From Kineococcus sp. TRM81007 (GTDB taxonomy: Bacteria > Actinomycetota > Actinomycetes > Actinomycetales > Kineococcaceae), in assembly GCF_022669155.1 (NCBI RefSeq), contig NZ_JALBVB010000041.1, positions 84,477-145,607 of the forward strand: a stretch of DNA of 61,131 nt. The letters are read 5' to 3'. How positions within the stretch are numbered: position 1 is the stretch's first letter; the number at the start of each line of letters is the position of its first letter. Below the pieces are notes generated by a model. It was given only the letters and a program-made list of their open reading frames with translations, made no database searches and was not told the DNA's origin. Below, piece after piece: positions 34,588 through 43,258 of the stretch. The translations under genes and the position numbers were made by a program.

Positions 34588-36897
34588 GTGGGGATCCGCG
34601 AGCTGCTGGGCGGCCACGGCGTGCGCAGCGTGTTCCAGCCGATCGTGGAGCTGGACAGCGGGGACATCGTCGCCTACGAGGCGCTGGCCCGCGGCCCGGT
34701 CGGGCCGCTGGAGCGCCCCGACCGCCTCTTCGCCGCCGCGCGCGCCGAGGGTCTGCTCGCCGAGCTCGACGAGGCGTGCCGCGCGGCGGCGTTCCGCGGG
34801 GCGCTCGCCTCCGGGCTGCTGGCCCCGCTGACGCTGTTCGTCAACGTCGAACCCGAGGTCCTCGACAGCGCCCCCCTGGACGACCTGCTGGCCCTGGCCG
34901 CGGGAGCACCCGGCGAGCTGCGCGTCGTCGTCGAGATCACCGAGCGGGCCATCGCCGCCCGGCCCGCGGAGCTGCTGCGCACCGTCGCCCGCGTGCGCGA
35001 GCTCGGCTGGGGCGTCGCCCTGGACGACGTGGGCGCCGACGCGATGTCGCTGGCGTTCATGCCGCTGCTGCGGCCGGACGTGGTGAAGCTGGACCTGCGG
35101 CTGGTGCAGGAGCGCCCCGGCGCCGCCGTCGCCGAGATCATGCACGCCGTCAACGCGTACGCCCAGGAGAGCGGGGCGACCGTGCTGGCCGAGGGCATCG
35201 AGGACGAGCGGCACCTGGCGATGGCCCGCGCCCTGGGTGCCCACCTGGGGCAGGGGTGGCTGTTCGGCCGCCCCGGTCCCGCGCCCGTGCCCGGCCTGCC
35301 CGCCGGCGAGCTGCGCCTCCCCGCCGCGCCGGCCGTGGGCCGCTTCGCCGAGTCGTCGCCGTTCGCGCTGCTGCCGCCCGGCACGCCCCTGCGGCGTTCG
35401 CCGAAGTCGCTGCTCATCGAGCTGTCCAAGCAGCTGGAGCGGGAGGCGCTGCGCATCGGGTCCACGTGCGTGGTCGCCGCCACCTTCCAGGAGGCGCGGC
35501 ACTTCACCCCCGCCACCACGGGCCGTTACCGCGACCTGGTGGAGCGCACCGGGTTCGTGTGCGCGCTGGGGGAGGGGCTGCCCGCCGAGCCGCTGCCGGG
35601 CCTGCGCGGTGCGGCGCTCGACCCGCGCGACCCGGTGCGCGGGGAGTGGGACGTGGTGGTCCTCGGCCCGCACTTCGCCGTGGCGCTGCTGGCGCGCGAC
35701 CTCGGCGACAGCGGCCCGGACGCCCGGCGCACGTTCGAGTACGCCCTGACCTACGACCGCGCCACCGTCGTGGCCGCCGCGCACTCGCTGCTGTCCCGGG
35801 TGGCGCCCCGCACCGCCGCCGCCCCCGTCGGTGCCGCACCCGCCGGGGTGGTCGCGACCGCCGTGGCGGCCGGTGCGACGACGGCCGCCGGGGCCACGGC
35901 CGCTGCCGCTGCGGCGCGGGCGGCCGCGGCGGCCACCGCGGTCGCCGGGCCGGGTGCGGACGCCTCCGTCGCCGAGCGCGTCCTGCAGCGCGTGCTGGGC
36001 ACCACCTCGCACGGCGTGACGATCGCCGACGTCACCCGGCCGGACCAGCCGCTGGTGTACGTCAACACCGCGTTCGAGGTGCTGTCCGGGCTGCGCTCGG
36101 AGCAGGTGCTGGGCCGCAACTGCCGCTTCCTGCAGGGGCCGGGCACCGACCCGGCGGTGCTGGCGGCCCTGCGGGCCGCGGTGGAGGACGGGCGGGAGTG
36201 GAGCGGGGTGCTGCTGAACCACCGCGGCCCCGGGCGCACCCCCTGGTGGAACGAGATCCAGCTCGCCCCCGTGCGCGACGCCGACGGGCGCGTGGTGCGC
36301 TACGTCGGCCTGCAGAACGACGTCACCGAGCGGGTGGAGGCCCAGCGGGCCCTGGAGGTGGAGCGCGACCGCACCCGCGCCCACCTGCGGCGCATCGAGG
36401 ACCTGGCCCGCACCGACGCCCTGACGGGCCTGCCGAACCGCCGCCTCCTGGCCGACCGGGTCGCCGGTGCCCTGGCCGCGGGGGACGAGGTGGCCCTGCT
36501 GCTCTGCGACCTCGACGGCTTCAAGGCGATCAACGACCGCTTCGGCCACGGCGCGGGCGACGACCTGCTGGTGGCGGTGGCCGGCCGGCTGCGCGACGCC
36601 CTGCCGCCGGGCGGCCTCGCGGCGCGCCTGGGCGGCGACGAGTTCATCGTGGCGCTGACCGCACCGCCCGGGCGGCCGGCGCCCGCCACCGCGCAGGAGG
36701 TCGCGGCCCGGCTGGCGCGGTCGGTGGCCGACCCGATCGCCCTGGGAGGGGTCGAGGTCTCGATCCGCGTCAGCGTCGGGGTCGCCACCGCCGCCGCGGG
36801 GGACGGGGTCGAGGACCTGCTGCACCGCGCCGACGAGGCGATGCACGAGCGCAAGCGGGCACGGCGCGGCGCGGGCTTCCCCGCGCCGGTGGTCTGA
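34588..36897 (+). CDS. EAL-DICT-LOV-GGDEF blue-light photoreceptor / c-di-GMP enzyme
   Basis: A 769-residue soluble protein with an unusual order. First an EAL domain (about 5-235; YEALARG, VNVEPEVL, EITERA; the usual DDFGTG loop reads DDVGAD but the VKLDLR lysine is kept). Then a DICT sensory domain (about 255-410; SPKSLLIELSKQLE, GEWDVVVLGPHF). Then an Ala-rich linker, a LOV domain (about 460-580) with GRNCRFLQG, whose Cys512 should form the flavin adduct under blue light, and the partner motifs WWNEIQLAPV and YVGLQNDVTER. Last a GGDEF domain (about 590-755) with intact GGDEF and no RxxD feedback site. The GTG at 34588 follows a perfect AGGAGGTGA site. Light probably tunes c-di-GMP turnover. 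Confidence 0.93.
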   Translation: MGIRELLGGHGVRSVFQPIVELDSGDIVAYEALARGPVGPLERPDRLFAAARAEGLLAELDEACRAAAFRGALASGLLAPLTLFVNVEPEVLDSAPLDDLLALAAGAPGELRVVVEITERAIAARPAELLRTVARVRELGWGVALDDVGADAMSLAFMPLLRPDVVKLDLRLVQERPGAAVAEIMHAVNAYAQESGATVLAEGIEDERHLAMARALGAHLGQGWLFGRPGPAPVPGLPAGELRLPAAPAVGRFAESSPFALLPPGTPLRRSPKSLLIELSKQLEREALRIGSTCVVAATFQEARHFTPATTGRYRDLVERTGFVCALGEGLPAEPLPGLRGAALDPRDPVRGEWDVVVLGPHFAVALLARDLGDSGPDARRTFEYALTYDRATVVAAAHSLLSRVAPRTAAAPVGAAPAGVVATAVAAGATTAAGATAAAAAARAAAAATAVAGPGADASVAERVLQRVLGTTSHGVTIADVTRPDQPLVYVNTAFEVLSGLRSEQVLGRNCRFLQGPGTDPAVLAALRAAVEDGREWSGVLLNHRGPGRTPWWNEIQLAPVRDADGRVVRYVGLQNDVTERVEAQRALEVERDRTRAHLRRIEDLARTDALTGLPNRRLLADRVAGALAAGDEVALLLCDLDGFKAINDRFGHGAGDDLLVAVAGRLRDALPPGGLAARLGGDEFIVALTAPPGRPAPATAQEVAARLARSVADPIALGGVEVSIRVSVGVATAAAGDGVEDLLHRADEAMHERKRARRGAGFPAPVV

Positions 36898-37077
36898 CCA
36901 CCACCGGCGACTGCGCGTGATCGCCTGACTGCGCAGGGGGGCGACGTGCCCGAGGTGGAGCAGCGATCCGCCGAGGTGGTCCCGGGGCGCCCCGCCGATG
37001 CGCGACACTCCTGCGGGGGTCCCGCGCGCCCGGCGCCGCGGGAGCACAGCACCGCACCAGCAGGGGGAGGAACACGC

Positions 37078-38265
37078 ATGGGTAGCCACGTCGTCGTCGC
37101 AGGTGGGGGCATCGTCGGCCTGTCCACGGCCTGGGCGCTCAGCCAGCGCGGCCACCGGGTGACCGTCCTGGAGAAGGAGAGCCGGGTCGCCGAGCACCAG
37201 ACCGGCAACAACTCCGGCGTCATCCACTCGGGCCTGTACTACGCGCCCGGCAGCCTGAAGGCCACGCTCGGCACCGCCGGCGCGAAGTCGATGCGCGAGT
37301 TCGCCGAGGACCACGGCGTCGCCGTCGACATCTGCGGCAAGCTCGTCGTGGCCACCACCACGCAGCAGGTCCCGGCGCTGCGCCGCCTGCTGGAGCGCGG
37401 CCTGGCCAACGGCGTGCCTGTGCGGATGATCTCCCCCGAGGAGGCCCGCGAGTTCGAGCCGCACGTCAGCTGCGTCGCCGCGCTGCGCGTGGAGAGCACC
37501 GGCATCGTCGACTACCGCGGCGTGTGCGACACCCTCGCGCAGCTCGTGGAGAAGGACGGCGGTGAGATCCGCACCGGCTCCGAGATCGTCGGGGTCACCT
37601 CCACGTTCCGCTCGGTGACCGTGCAGACCACCACCGGCGAGGTCACCGGCGACGTGTTCGTCAACTGCGGCGGCCTGCAGTCCGACCGCATCGCCCGGCT
37701 GGCCGGCCTGGAGCCGGAGGTGCGCATCGTGCCGTTCCGCGGGGAGTACTTCGAGCTCACCCCGCAGCAGTCGCACCTGGTCAAGGGCCTCATCTACCCG
37801 GTGCCCGACGCCACGCTGCCGTTCCTCGGCGTGCACCTGACCAAGATGATCGGCGGCGGCGTGCACGCCGGCCCCAACGCGGTGCTCGCCCTCAAGCGCG
37901 AGGGCTACACCTGGCGCGACGTCTCCGCCGGCGACCTGCTCGACACGTTCCGCTGGCCCGGCACGTGGAAGCTGGGGCAGAAGTACTGGCGGACCGGCAT
38001 CGACGAGGTGCTGCGCTCCGCATCGCGCAAGCGCTTCCTGGCCAGCCTGCGCGAGCTCGTGCCGGCGCTGGCCGACGACGCCCTCGTGCCCACCCACGCC
38101 GGGGTGCGCGCGCAGGCCCTGCACCGCAGCGGCGCGCTGGTGGACGACTTCTACTTCGAGCGCGGCATCCGCCAGGTGCACGTCCTGAACGCCCCCTCGC
38201 CCGCGGCGACCGCCTCGCTGGAGATCGGTCGGCGCATCGCCGACGAGATCGACACCGAGGTCTGA
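37078..38265 (+). CDS. lhgO: L-2-hydroxyglutarate oxidase
   Basis: A 395-residue FAD-dependent oxidoreductase of the DAO family. The FAD-binding motif GGGIVGLSTAWAL is at residues 9-21, followed by EKE and the LhgO-specific TGNNSGVIHSGLYY. PFRGEYFEL and the C-terminal HVLNAPSPAATASLEIG also fit LhgO/YgaF. It oxidises L-2-hydroxyglutarate to 2-oxoglutarate and passes electrons to the membrane quinones. The ATG at 37078 has GGGGGAGG upstream; the 180 bp before it hold no clear feature besides open reading frame. A hairpin follows the stop. Confidence 0.95.
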   Translation: MGSHVVVAGGGIVGLSTAWALSQRGHRVTVLEKESRVAEHQTGNNSGVIHSGLYYAPGSLKATLGTAGAKSMREFAEDHGVAVDICGKLVVATTTQQVPALRRLLERGLANGVPVRMISPEEAREFEPHVSCVAALRVESTGIVDYRGVCDTLAQLVEKDGGEIRTGSEIVGVTSTFRSVTVQTTTGEVTGDVFVNCGGLQSDRIARLAGLEPEVRIVPFRGEYFELTPQQSHLVKGLIYPVPDATLPFLGVHLTKMIGGGVHAGPNAVLALKREGYTWRDVSAGDLLDTFRWPGTWKLGQKYWRTGIDEVLRSASRKRFLASLRELVPALADDALVPTHAGVRAQALHRSGALVDDFYFERGIRQVHVLNAPSPAATASLEIGRRIADEIDTEV

Positions 38266-38284
38266 CGGGCTCAGCAGCACCCCG

Positions 38285-38325
38285 CGAGCGCCCGGTCGCC
38301 CCGTCCACGGGGGGCCGGGCGCTCG
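38285..38325 (+). terminator. Hairpin terminator after lhgO
   Basis: CGAGCGCCCGG (38285-38295) pairs perfectly with CCGGGCGCTCG (38315-38325). The loop itself contains a CCCCGT/ACGGGG stem. It lies 20 bp after the lhgO stop. Confidence 0.8.
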
Positions 38326-38458
38326 TGCGTCTGGAACGCGGTCGCCGGGGACGGGTGGGCCGTGGACGCCGCCCGACAGGTGCGCTCCGTGCGCTGCTGA
38401 TCGCTCCAGGTCGTTGACAGGGGGTGTCGCGCGGCCATGGACAACGCACAGCGGATCT

Positions 38459-38476
38459 TCGGGAAACGGTTCCCGA
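38459..38476. promoter_or_regulatory. Near-perfect 18-bp palindrome upstream of the carboxypeptidase gene
   Basis: TCGGGAAACGGTTCCCGA is symmetric apart from one pair and has a central CG, like operators of LacI or similar dimeric regulators. It lies 66 bp before the chosen GTG start at 38542 within the 276-bp gap after lhgO. Confidence 0.4.
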
Positions 38477-38541
38477 GGTCACCCCCGCCGCACGCGTCCC
38501 CGCCCCCTCGGCGCGTCGTCGCCGCCTGCTCCTGGAGCCCC

Positions 38542-39679
38542 GTGCGCACCTCCGCACCCCGTGAGCGCCGCACCGCCCGCTGGCTCACCGGCCTGTCCGT
38601 CCTCCCGCTGATCGCGACCGTGGCGCTCGCCGGTGGCCTGCCCGCCACCGCCGCGCCGCTCGACCCGCTGGCGCCGCCGCCGTGCACCACCGAGGTGCGC
38701 CAGCTCCCGATCAACGAGTTCACCAGCCACGCCGAGCTCGGCAACGAGAAGGTCGGCCCCGATGCCGTCCTGCGCGTCCTGGACCGGCTCGCCACCTCCG
38801 ACGACCCGTCGACCCAGCGGTTGCTGTCCTCGGTCACCGTCGTCGCGGTGCCCAAGCTCAACGTCGACGGCGCCGAGCTGGACCGCCGCGGCAACGACCG
38901 CACCTGGGCCGAGGTGGTCGCGCAGTTCCCGCAACTGGCCCCCAGCCAGCCCGCCTGGAACTACATCCAGCGCCTCCAGCAGGGCGACGACTACATCACC
39001 CGGCCCGGTTTCGACCTCAACCGCGACTTCCACGCCGATCTCGGTCACGTTCCCGACCCCGCCGACCTGCCGGGTACCCCCCCAGGACTTCGGGTGGTTC
39101 CTCAACCCCGAGTCGCAGGCGCTGCGCGACCTGTACCTGGACCTGCAGGAGCGCTTCGACGGCGTGGACGGTTTCCTCGACATCCACCACCAGGGTGCCT
39201 GCGTCGCCCGCGACGACACGAACGAGCTCATCGACGTCGCCGTCGACTACCCGCCGCTGCCGGACTGGGAGTTCGAGCCCGGCGGCAAGTACGCGGAGTA
39301 CCAGGACGCGCAGGACTCCTCGCGCCAGCTGGCCCTCTCGGCGTTCAACGGCATCGAGCAGGCCGGTTTCCTGCCCGTGCGGTACTCCCACGCACCCGAG
39401 CGCGACCTGCCCGGCCAGGCCCGTTCGGCGTTCGCGCTCAACGGGACCCGCACCGTGCTGTTCGAGATCCGCGGCCAGAGCCAGACCCTCGGGCAGGCCG
39501 GCCGCGAGCGGTTCACCCGTGCCACCGTCGCGGGCATCGAGCGGATGCTCACCGACCTGGCGACCGGGGCCGTGGACCGCCTGGACCCGCGCGCCTACGA
39601 GACGCTGCCCGACAGCGTCCAGCTCACCCCGGACGGGCAGGTCGTCCCGGACGTGCAGAGCGACGCCGAGGTCGACTGA
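38542..39679 (+). pseudogene. M14-family zinc carboxypeptidase, frameshifted and internally deleted
   Basis: A secreted zinc carboxypeptidase broken in two ways. The first part (signal peptide, then TTEVRQLPINEFTSHAEL) runs straight into GNEKVGPDAVLRVLDRL. M14 relatives have about 50 more residues and a HGNE/HxxE zinc motif here, so the first zinc histidine is gone. PKLNVDGAEL and FDLNRDFH follow. At a run of seven C (39077-39083) the frame shifts; removing one C restores PQDFGWFLNPESQ, then LDIHHQG (zinc histidine) and FEIRGQ (catalytic Glu) to the stop at 39679. GTG 38542 has a GGAG site; ATG 38437 is an alternative. Sequencing error cannot be excluded for the C run. Confidence 0.8.
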
Positions 39680-39725
39680 TCCCTCGACCTGACGGTCCCG
39701 GGCTGCCGCCCGGCCGGACCCGTCG

Positions 39726-39731
39726 TACCCT
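39726..39731 (+). promoter_or_regulatory. -10 element of a leaderless DUF1992 promoter
   Basis: TACCCT, 7 nt before the GTG start at 39739, with no ribosome site. This is the same arrangement as at rsbQ and at the alpha/beta hydrolase gene. Confidence 0.55.
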
Positions 39732-39738
39732 CGCCGGG

Positions 39739-40215
39739 GTGACGGGCCGGAAGCCGGGCGGCAGCTCCTTCGAGAGCTGGGTCGAGCGGCAGGTGCGCGA
39801 GGCCGCCGAGCGCGGCGAGTTCGACGGCCTGCGCGGGGCCGGGCAGCCGCTGCGCCACCTCGACCGGCCGTTCTCCGCGGAGGAGTGGGCCGCCGAGAAG
39901 GCCCGCCGGGAGGGTTTCGACGTCTCGGCGATGCTGCCCCCGGCGCTCGCGCTGCGCCGCGAGCGGGAGGAGCTGCTGCGCGACGCCGGGCGACTGCGCT
40001 CGGCCGCCGACGTCGACGCGGTCGTGGCCGGCTTCAACGACCGGGTGCGCGAGCTGTACCGGCGCCCCGCCGACGGGCCTCTCGTCGTGGTCGCGCTGCT
40101 CGACGCCGCCGAGGTGCGCGAGCGGTGGGAACGGGCTCGCCCCGCTCCGGCCCCCGCCCGGGAACCGCCCGCCGCGGTGGTGCGGCGCCGCCGGTGGTGG
40201 CGCCGCGCGCGGTGA
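39739..40215 (+). CDS. DUF1992 (DnaJ-C28-type) protein
   Basis: A 158-residue soluble protein with the DUF1992 pattern: SFESWVERQVREAAERGEFD, then GxGQPL-like GAGQPLRHLDRPF, and EEWAAEKARREGF. The domain was named from the DNAJC28 homologue and is common in actinobacteria without known function. The C-terminus is Arg/Trp-rich and very basic (RRRRWWRRAR), which suggests binding to membrane or nucleic acid. Monocistronic, probably leaderless, ending at a palindromic hairpin that overlaps the next promoter. Confidence 0.88.
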   Translation: MTGRKPGGSSFESWVERQVREAAERGEFDGLRGAGQPLRHLDRPFSAEEWAAEKARREGFDVSAMLPPALALRREREELLRDAGRLRSAADVDAVVAGFNDRVRELYRRPADGPLVVVALLDAAEVRERWERARPAPAPAREPPAAVVRRRRWWRRAR

Positions 40216-40233
40216 GCGCACCGGTGCCGAAAG

Positions 40234-40264
40234 CCGTAGCGGCGCTCCGGGAGCGCCGCTACGG
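40234..40264. terminator. 31-bp perfect palindrome overlapping the next gene's -10 box
   Basis: Positions 40234-40248 and 40250-40264 are exact inverted repeats around a single G. As RNA it forms a tight GC-rich hairpin 18 bp after the DUF1992 stop, suitable as a terminator. Its right arm contains TACGG, the start of the TACGGT -10 element of the downstream hydrolase gene. Confidence 0.8.
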
Positions 40265-40265
40265 T
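40260..40265 (+). promoter_or_regulatory. -10 element of a leaderless hydrolase promoter
   Basis: TACGGT ends 7 nt before GTG 40273, so the mRNA should start at the codon. The element lies in the right arm of the 31-bp palindrome. Confidence 0.6.
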
Positions 40266-40272
40266 CCCCGGC

Positions 40273-41199
40273 GTGCACGCCGACTTCGACCCCGGTGTCC
40301 CGACGACCGGCCGCGTGCGACTGCGCGACGGGCGCGTCCTCGCCCACGCCGAGCACGGCGACCCGGGCGGCCGTCCCGTCCTGCTGGTGCCCGGTGCTGC
40401 GTCCGGTGGCCTCGTCACCCCCGGCGAGGGGCCGCTGCGCCACCTCGGCGTCCGGCTGGTCACCGTGGAGCGCCCCGGTCTGGGCGCCTCCGACCCGTGC
40501 CCCGGGGCGACGTTCACGAGCGTGGCCGAGGACCTGCGCGAACTCGTCGCCTCCCTCGGGACCGGACCCGTGCCGTGCCTGGCGCACTCCCAGGGCGCCC
40601 CCTTCGGGCTGGCTGCCGCCGCGGCGGGGGTGGTCAGCCGCCTGGTGCTCGTCTCCCCGGCCGACGAGGTCGCCCGTCCGGAGTTCCGCGCGGCTCTGCC
40701 GCCGGGCTTCGCCGCCCTCGTCGACCTCGCCGCCCGGGACCCCGAGAGGGCGTACGACGCCTTCGCCGGGTCCACCGCGGCCTCGATGTTCGAGCTGGTC
40801 CTCGGCCGCGTCGCCCCCGCCGACGCCGCCACCTACGGCCGGGGGGACTTCCGCACCTGGTTCCGACGGGTCCTCGACGACGGTTTCCGGCAGGGACCGG
40901 ACGCCTACGCGCGCGACACGGTGCTGGCCGTGCGCGAGTGGGGCCTGCCGCTGGAGGCGATCGCCGTCCCCGTCGAGGTGTGGCACGGCGACCTGGACGG
41001 CACCCACTCGCCCGACCTCGGCGCCACCCTGGCTGCGCGGGTCCCCGGCGCCCGGCACCGCGTCGTCGCCGGCGCCGGCGGGTCCCTGCTCTGGTCGCAC
41101 GCCGAGGACGTGTTGCGGGCGGCGCTGGGCCCAGCGGTCGCCCCCGCCGCCGCAGCCGGGGAGACTGGGGACGCACCCGACCTCGCGGAGGCACCGTGA
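40273..41199 (+). CDS. Alpha/beta hydrolase
   Basis: A 308-residue alpha/beta hydrolase. The oxyanion region is VPGAASGG, the nucleophile serine sits in LAHSQGAP (about residue 98), and the acid and base residues probably lie in WHGDLDGTH and the region of residues 275-285. The usual histidine motif is not obvious: AGAGGSLLWSHAED supplies a candidate. No substrate can be assigned. The stop overlaps the start of the LLM oxidoreductase gene (GTGA at 41196), so the two form a small operon. Confidence 0.85.
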   Translation: MHADFDPGVPTTGRVRLRDGRVLAHAEHGDPGGRPVLLVPGAASGGLVTPGEGPLRHLGVRLVTVERPGLGASDPCPGATFTSVAEDLRELVASLGTGPVPCLAHSQGAPFGLAAAAAGVVSRLVLVSPADEVARPEFRAALPPGFAALVDLAARDPERAYDAFAGSTAASMFELVLGRVAPADAATYGRGDFRTWFRRVLDDGFRQGPDAYARDTVLAVREWGLPLEAIAVPVEVWHGDLDGTHSPDLGATLAARVPGARHRVVAGAGGSLLWSHAEDVLRAALGPAVAPAAAAGETGDAPDLAEAP

Positions 41200-42080
41200 C
41201 CCCGGCCCTGTCCGCCGTCGTCCTCAACGACCACGCACCCGCGCGGTTCACCGCCGCCGTGCGCGAGGTCGAGGCCGCAGGCCTGCGCACCGCCTTCACC
41301 TACGACCACCTGTCCTGGCGCGACATGCGCGAGGGCCCGTGGTTCAACGCCGTGCCGCTGCTGGCCGCAGCGGGCGCGGCGACGAGCACCGTGCGGCTGG
41401 GCACCCTCGTCGCGTCCCCGAACTTCCGGCACCCGGTGACGTTCGCCTCCGAGGTGATGACGCTGGACCACGTGTGCGGCGGGCGGTTCGAGCTGGGGGT
41501 GGGTGCGGGCACGTCGGCGCACGACGCCGCCGTCCTCGGCGCCGGGGCGCTCACGCCCGGGCAGCGCCAGCGCCGCTTCGAGGAGTGGACGGCCCTGCTG
41601 GTCCGGCTGCTCTCGCAGCGGGTCACCGACGAGCGCGGCGAGTTCTTCACCGCTCACGACGCGCGCGCCGTCCCCGGGCCGGTGCAGCCGGGCGGGGTGC
41701 CCGTGACGATCGCCGCCGCCGGGCCCCGGGGGATGGCCTTCGCCGCCCGTGCCGGGGACGCCTGGGTCACCTACGGCGACCCGTCGGCGGCCGGCGCCGA
41801 GGCGGTCACCACCGGGTACGTCGAGGCGGCCGGGCGGTTCGAGCGCACCCGCCGCGAGGTCGCCCCCGGCCGATCGCCGCGGCGCCTGGCCCTGGTGGGC
41901 CGCGACGAGACGGCCGTGTTCGCCCGCTACGGGGAGTTCGCGGAGCGGCTGGCGGCGGCGGAGTTCGACGAGGTCGTCGTGCACTGGCCCCGCCCCGACG
42001 GCCGCGGCGTGCCCGCCGGTGCGCTCGCGGACGTCCTGCGCACCCACGGCCTCGACGTGCCCCCCACCGCGATGAGCTGA
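41196..42080 (+). CDS. LLM-class (F420-type) flavin-dependent oxidoreductase
   Basis: A 294-residue TIM-barrel protein of the luciferase-like monooxygenase family. Typical blocks are FTYDHLSWRD, STVRLGTLVASPNFRHPV, ASEVMTLDHVCGGRFELGVGAG and VTIAAAGPRGM. Such actinobacterial proteins mostly use coenzyme F420, though FMN use is possible. It is translated together with the upstream alpha/beta hydrolase, so both may act on one pathway, perhaps a cyclic ester or xenobiotic. It is convergent with the ROK gene, only 4 bp between the stops. Confidence 0.9.
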   Translation: MTPALSAVVLNDHAPARFTAAVREVEAAGLRTAFTYDHLSWRDMREGPWFNAVPLLAAAGAATSTVRLGTLVASPNFRHPVTFASEVMTLDHVCGGRFELGVGAGTSAHDAAVLGAGALTPGQRQRRFEEWTALLVRLLSQRVTDERGEFFTAHDARAVPGPVQPGGVPVTIAAAGPRGMAFAARAGDAWVTYGDPSAAGAEAVTTGYVEAAGRFERTRREVAPGRSPRRLALVGRDETAVFARYGEFAERLAAAEFDEVVVHWPRPDGRGVPAGALADVLRTHGLDVPPTAMS

Positions 42081-42084
42081 CCGG

Positions 42085-43215
42085 TCACAGGCGTTCCCAC
42101 AGCTGCGACCAGACCAGTTCGGCGGCGCCGGTCAGCGGGCCGTCGTCGCCGAGGGCCGCCGGCACCAGGGCGGGCGGGGCGCTGCGGCGCGAGCGCATCA
42201 GGCCGTCCTCGCAGGCGCCGCGCACCTCGTCGGGCACGACCGCCAGGAGCCGGGCGGCCAGGCCGCCGAGGGTGACGAGGTCGGCGTCCAGCGCGTTGAC
42301 GAGGCCGCCGGCACCGCGCCCCAGCGAGGTGCCGACCGCGCGGGTGGCGCGCAGGGCGTCCTCGTCGCCCGCGGCGGCGCGCTCCAGCGCCCGCCGCGCG
42401 TAGGACACGGGGTCGCCGGGCGGGGCCTCGCCGAGGGCGCGGGCGAACGCGGTGCCGTCCAGGGTGGTGCCCCAGCAGCCGTGGGCGCCGCACGGGCAGC
42501 GCACGGCGGGGTCGCCGAAGGGCACGTGGCCGAACTCCCCGGCCAGGCCGTGGGCGCCCTCCAGCGGGTGGCCGCCGGTGGTGACGGCACCCCCCAGACC
42601 GGCGTCCACGTGCAGGTGCAGGTGCACCGCCGCGCCGGCGGCGGCCCCGCGGCGCGCCTCCCCGACGGCGGCGAGGGTGGCGTCGTTGCCGGCCAGGAAG
42701 ACCTCCCCCTCGGCGGCCAGGGCGGCGCGCAGGTCCAGGCCGCGCCAGCCGAGGATGGGCGCGTCGAGGAGGTGCCCGTCGTGCACGAGGCCGGGCACGG
42801 CCACGCCCAGCCCCCGCACCCGCCCCGGCGCCCCGCGCCGCAGCCGGCTCGCGGCGGCGCGCACGGCCCGCAGCACGGCGGTGCCGTCGCCGCCGTCGTG
42901 GGTGCCGCGCTCGGTGGCGACCGGTGCGCCGCCGAGCGCGACGGCGCCCACGGCCCAGTCCTCGTGGCTGACGACGGCACCGAGGACGAGCGGTCCCGCC
43001 CGGTGGGGGACGAGGTGGCGGGTGGGGCGCCCGCGACCACCGCCGGGGGCGGCGGGGCGCTCGTCGATCAGGTGAGCGGACGTCAGGCGGGCCACGAGGT
43101 CCGCGGTCGTCCCGGTGCCCGTGCCCAGGGTCCGGGCGGCCTCGGCCCGGGTGAGGTCCGGTCGCTCGTGGGCCAGGCGCAGCAGCTCCTCGCCCCGGGC
43201 CGTCAGCGTGCCCAC
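42085..43215 (-). CDS. ROK-family transcriptional regulator
   Basis: A 376-residue repressor-type ROK protein. The N-terminal 75 residues form a winged helix (LTRAEAARTLG, TTADLVARLTSAHLI). The C-terminal ROK fold has LAGNDATLAAVGE, GEFGHVPFG and the zinc motif CPCGAHGCWG. ATP-binding residues of sugar kinases are weakened, as usual in regulators. The start GTG 43215 is preceded by a GGGGG ribosome site. It is divergent from an MFS exporter with 43 bp between starts, so it probably controls that gene and itself. The effector is likely a sugar or sugar derivative. Confidence 0.9.
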   Translation of the reverse strand: MGTLTARGEELLRLAHERPDLTRAEAARTLGTGTGTTADLVARLTSAHLIDERPAAPGGGRGRPTRHLVPHRAGPLVLGAVVSHEDWAVGAVALGGAPVATERGTHDGGDGTAVLRAVRAAASRLRRGAPGRVRGLGVAVPGLVHDGHLLDAPILGWRGLDLRAALAAEGEVFLAGNDATLAAVGEARRGAAAGAAVHLHLHVDAGLGGAVTTGGHPLEGAHGLAGEFGHVPFGDPAVRCPCGAHGCWGTTLDGTAFARALGEAPPGDPVSYARRALERAAAGDEDALRATRAVGTSLGRGAGGLVNALDADLVTLGGLAARLLAVVPDEVRGACEDGLMRSRRSAPPALVPAALGDDGPLTGAAELVWSQLWERL

Positions 43216-43237
43216 GGGTACCGCCCCCTTTTGCTCG

Positions 43238-43252
43238 CTCTCAGAGTATTTT
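43238..43252 (+). promoter_or_regulatory. Leaderless MFS promoter with adjoining palindrome
   Basis: TATTTT (43247-43252) ends 6 nt before GTG 43259. It directly adjoins the palindrome CTCTCAGAG (43238-43246), a possible ROK operator half or core inside an AT-richer 30-bp stretch that stands out from the surrounding DNA. Confidence 0.5.
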
Positions 43253-43258
43253 GGTGCG

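Noticed and set aside
36946-37077. Upstream extension of lhgO to 36946
   Set aside because: FAD-binding motif spacing and the GGGGGAGG site fix the start at 37078; the extra 44 residues are low-complexity.
34243-38280. A 1345-codon open frame on the minus strand
   Set aside because: Antisense to the LOV protein and lhgO, both of which have complete domain signatures; the minus frame has none.
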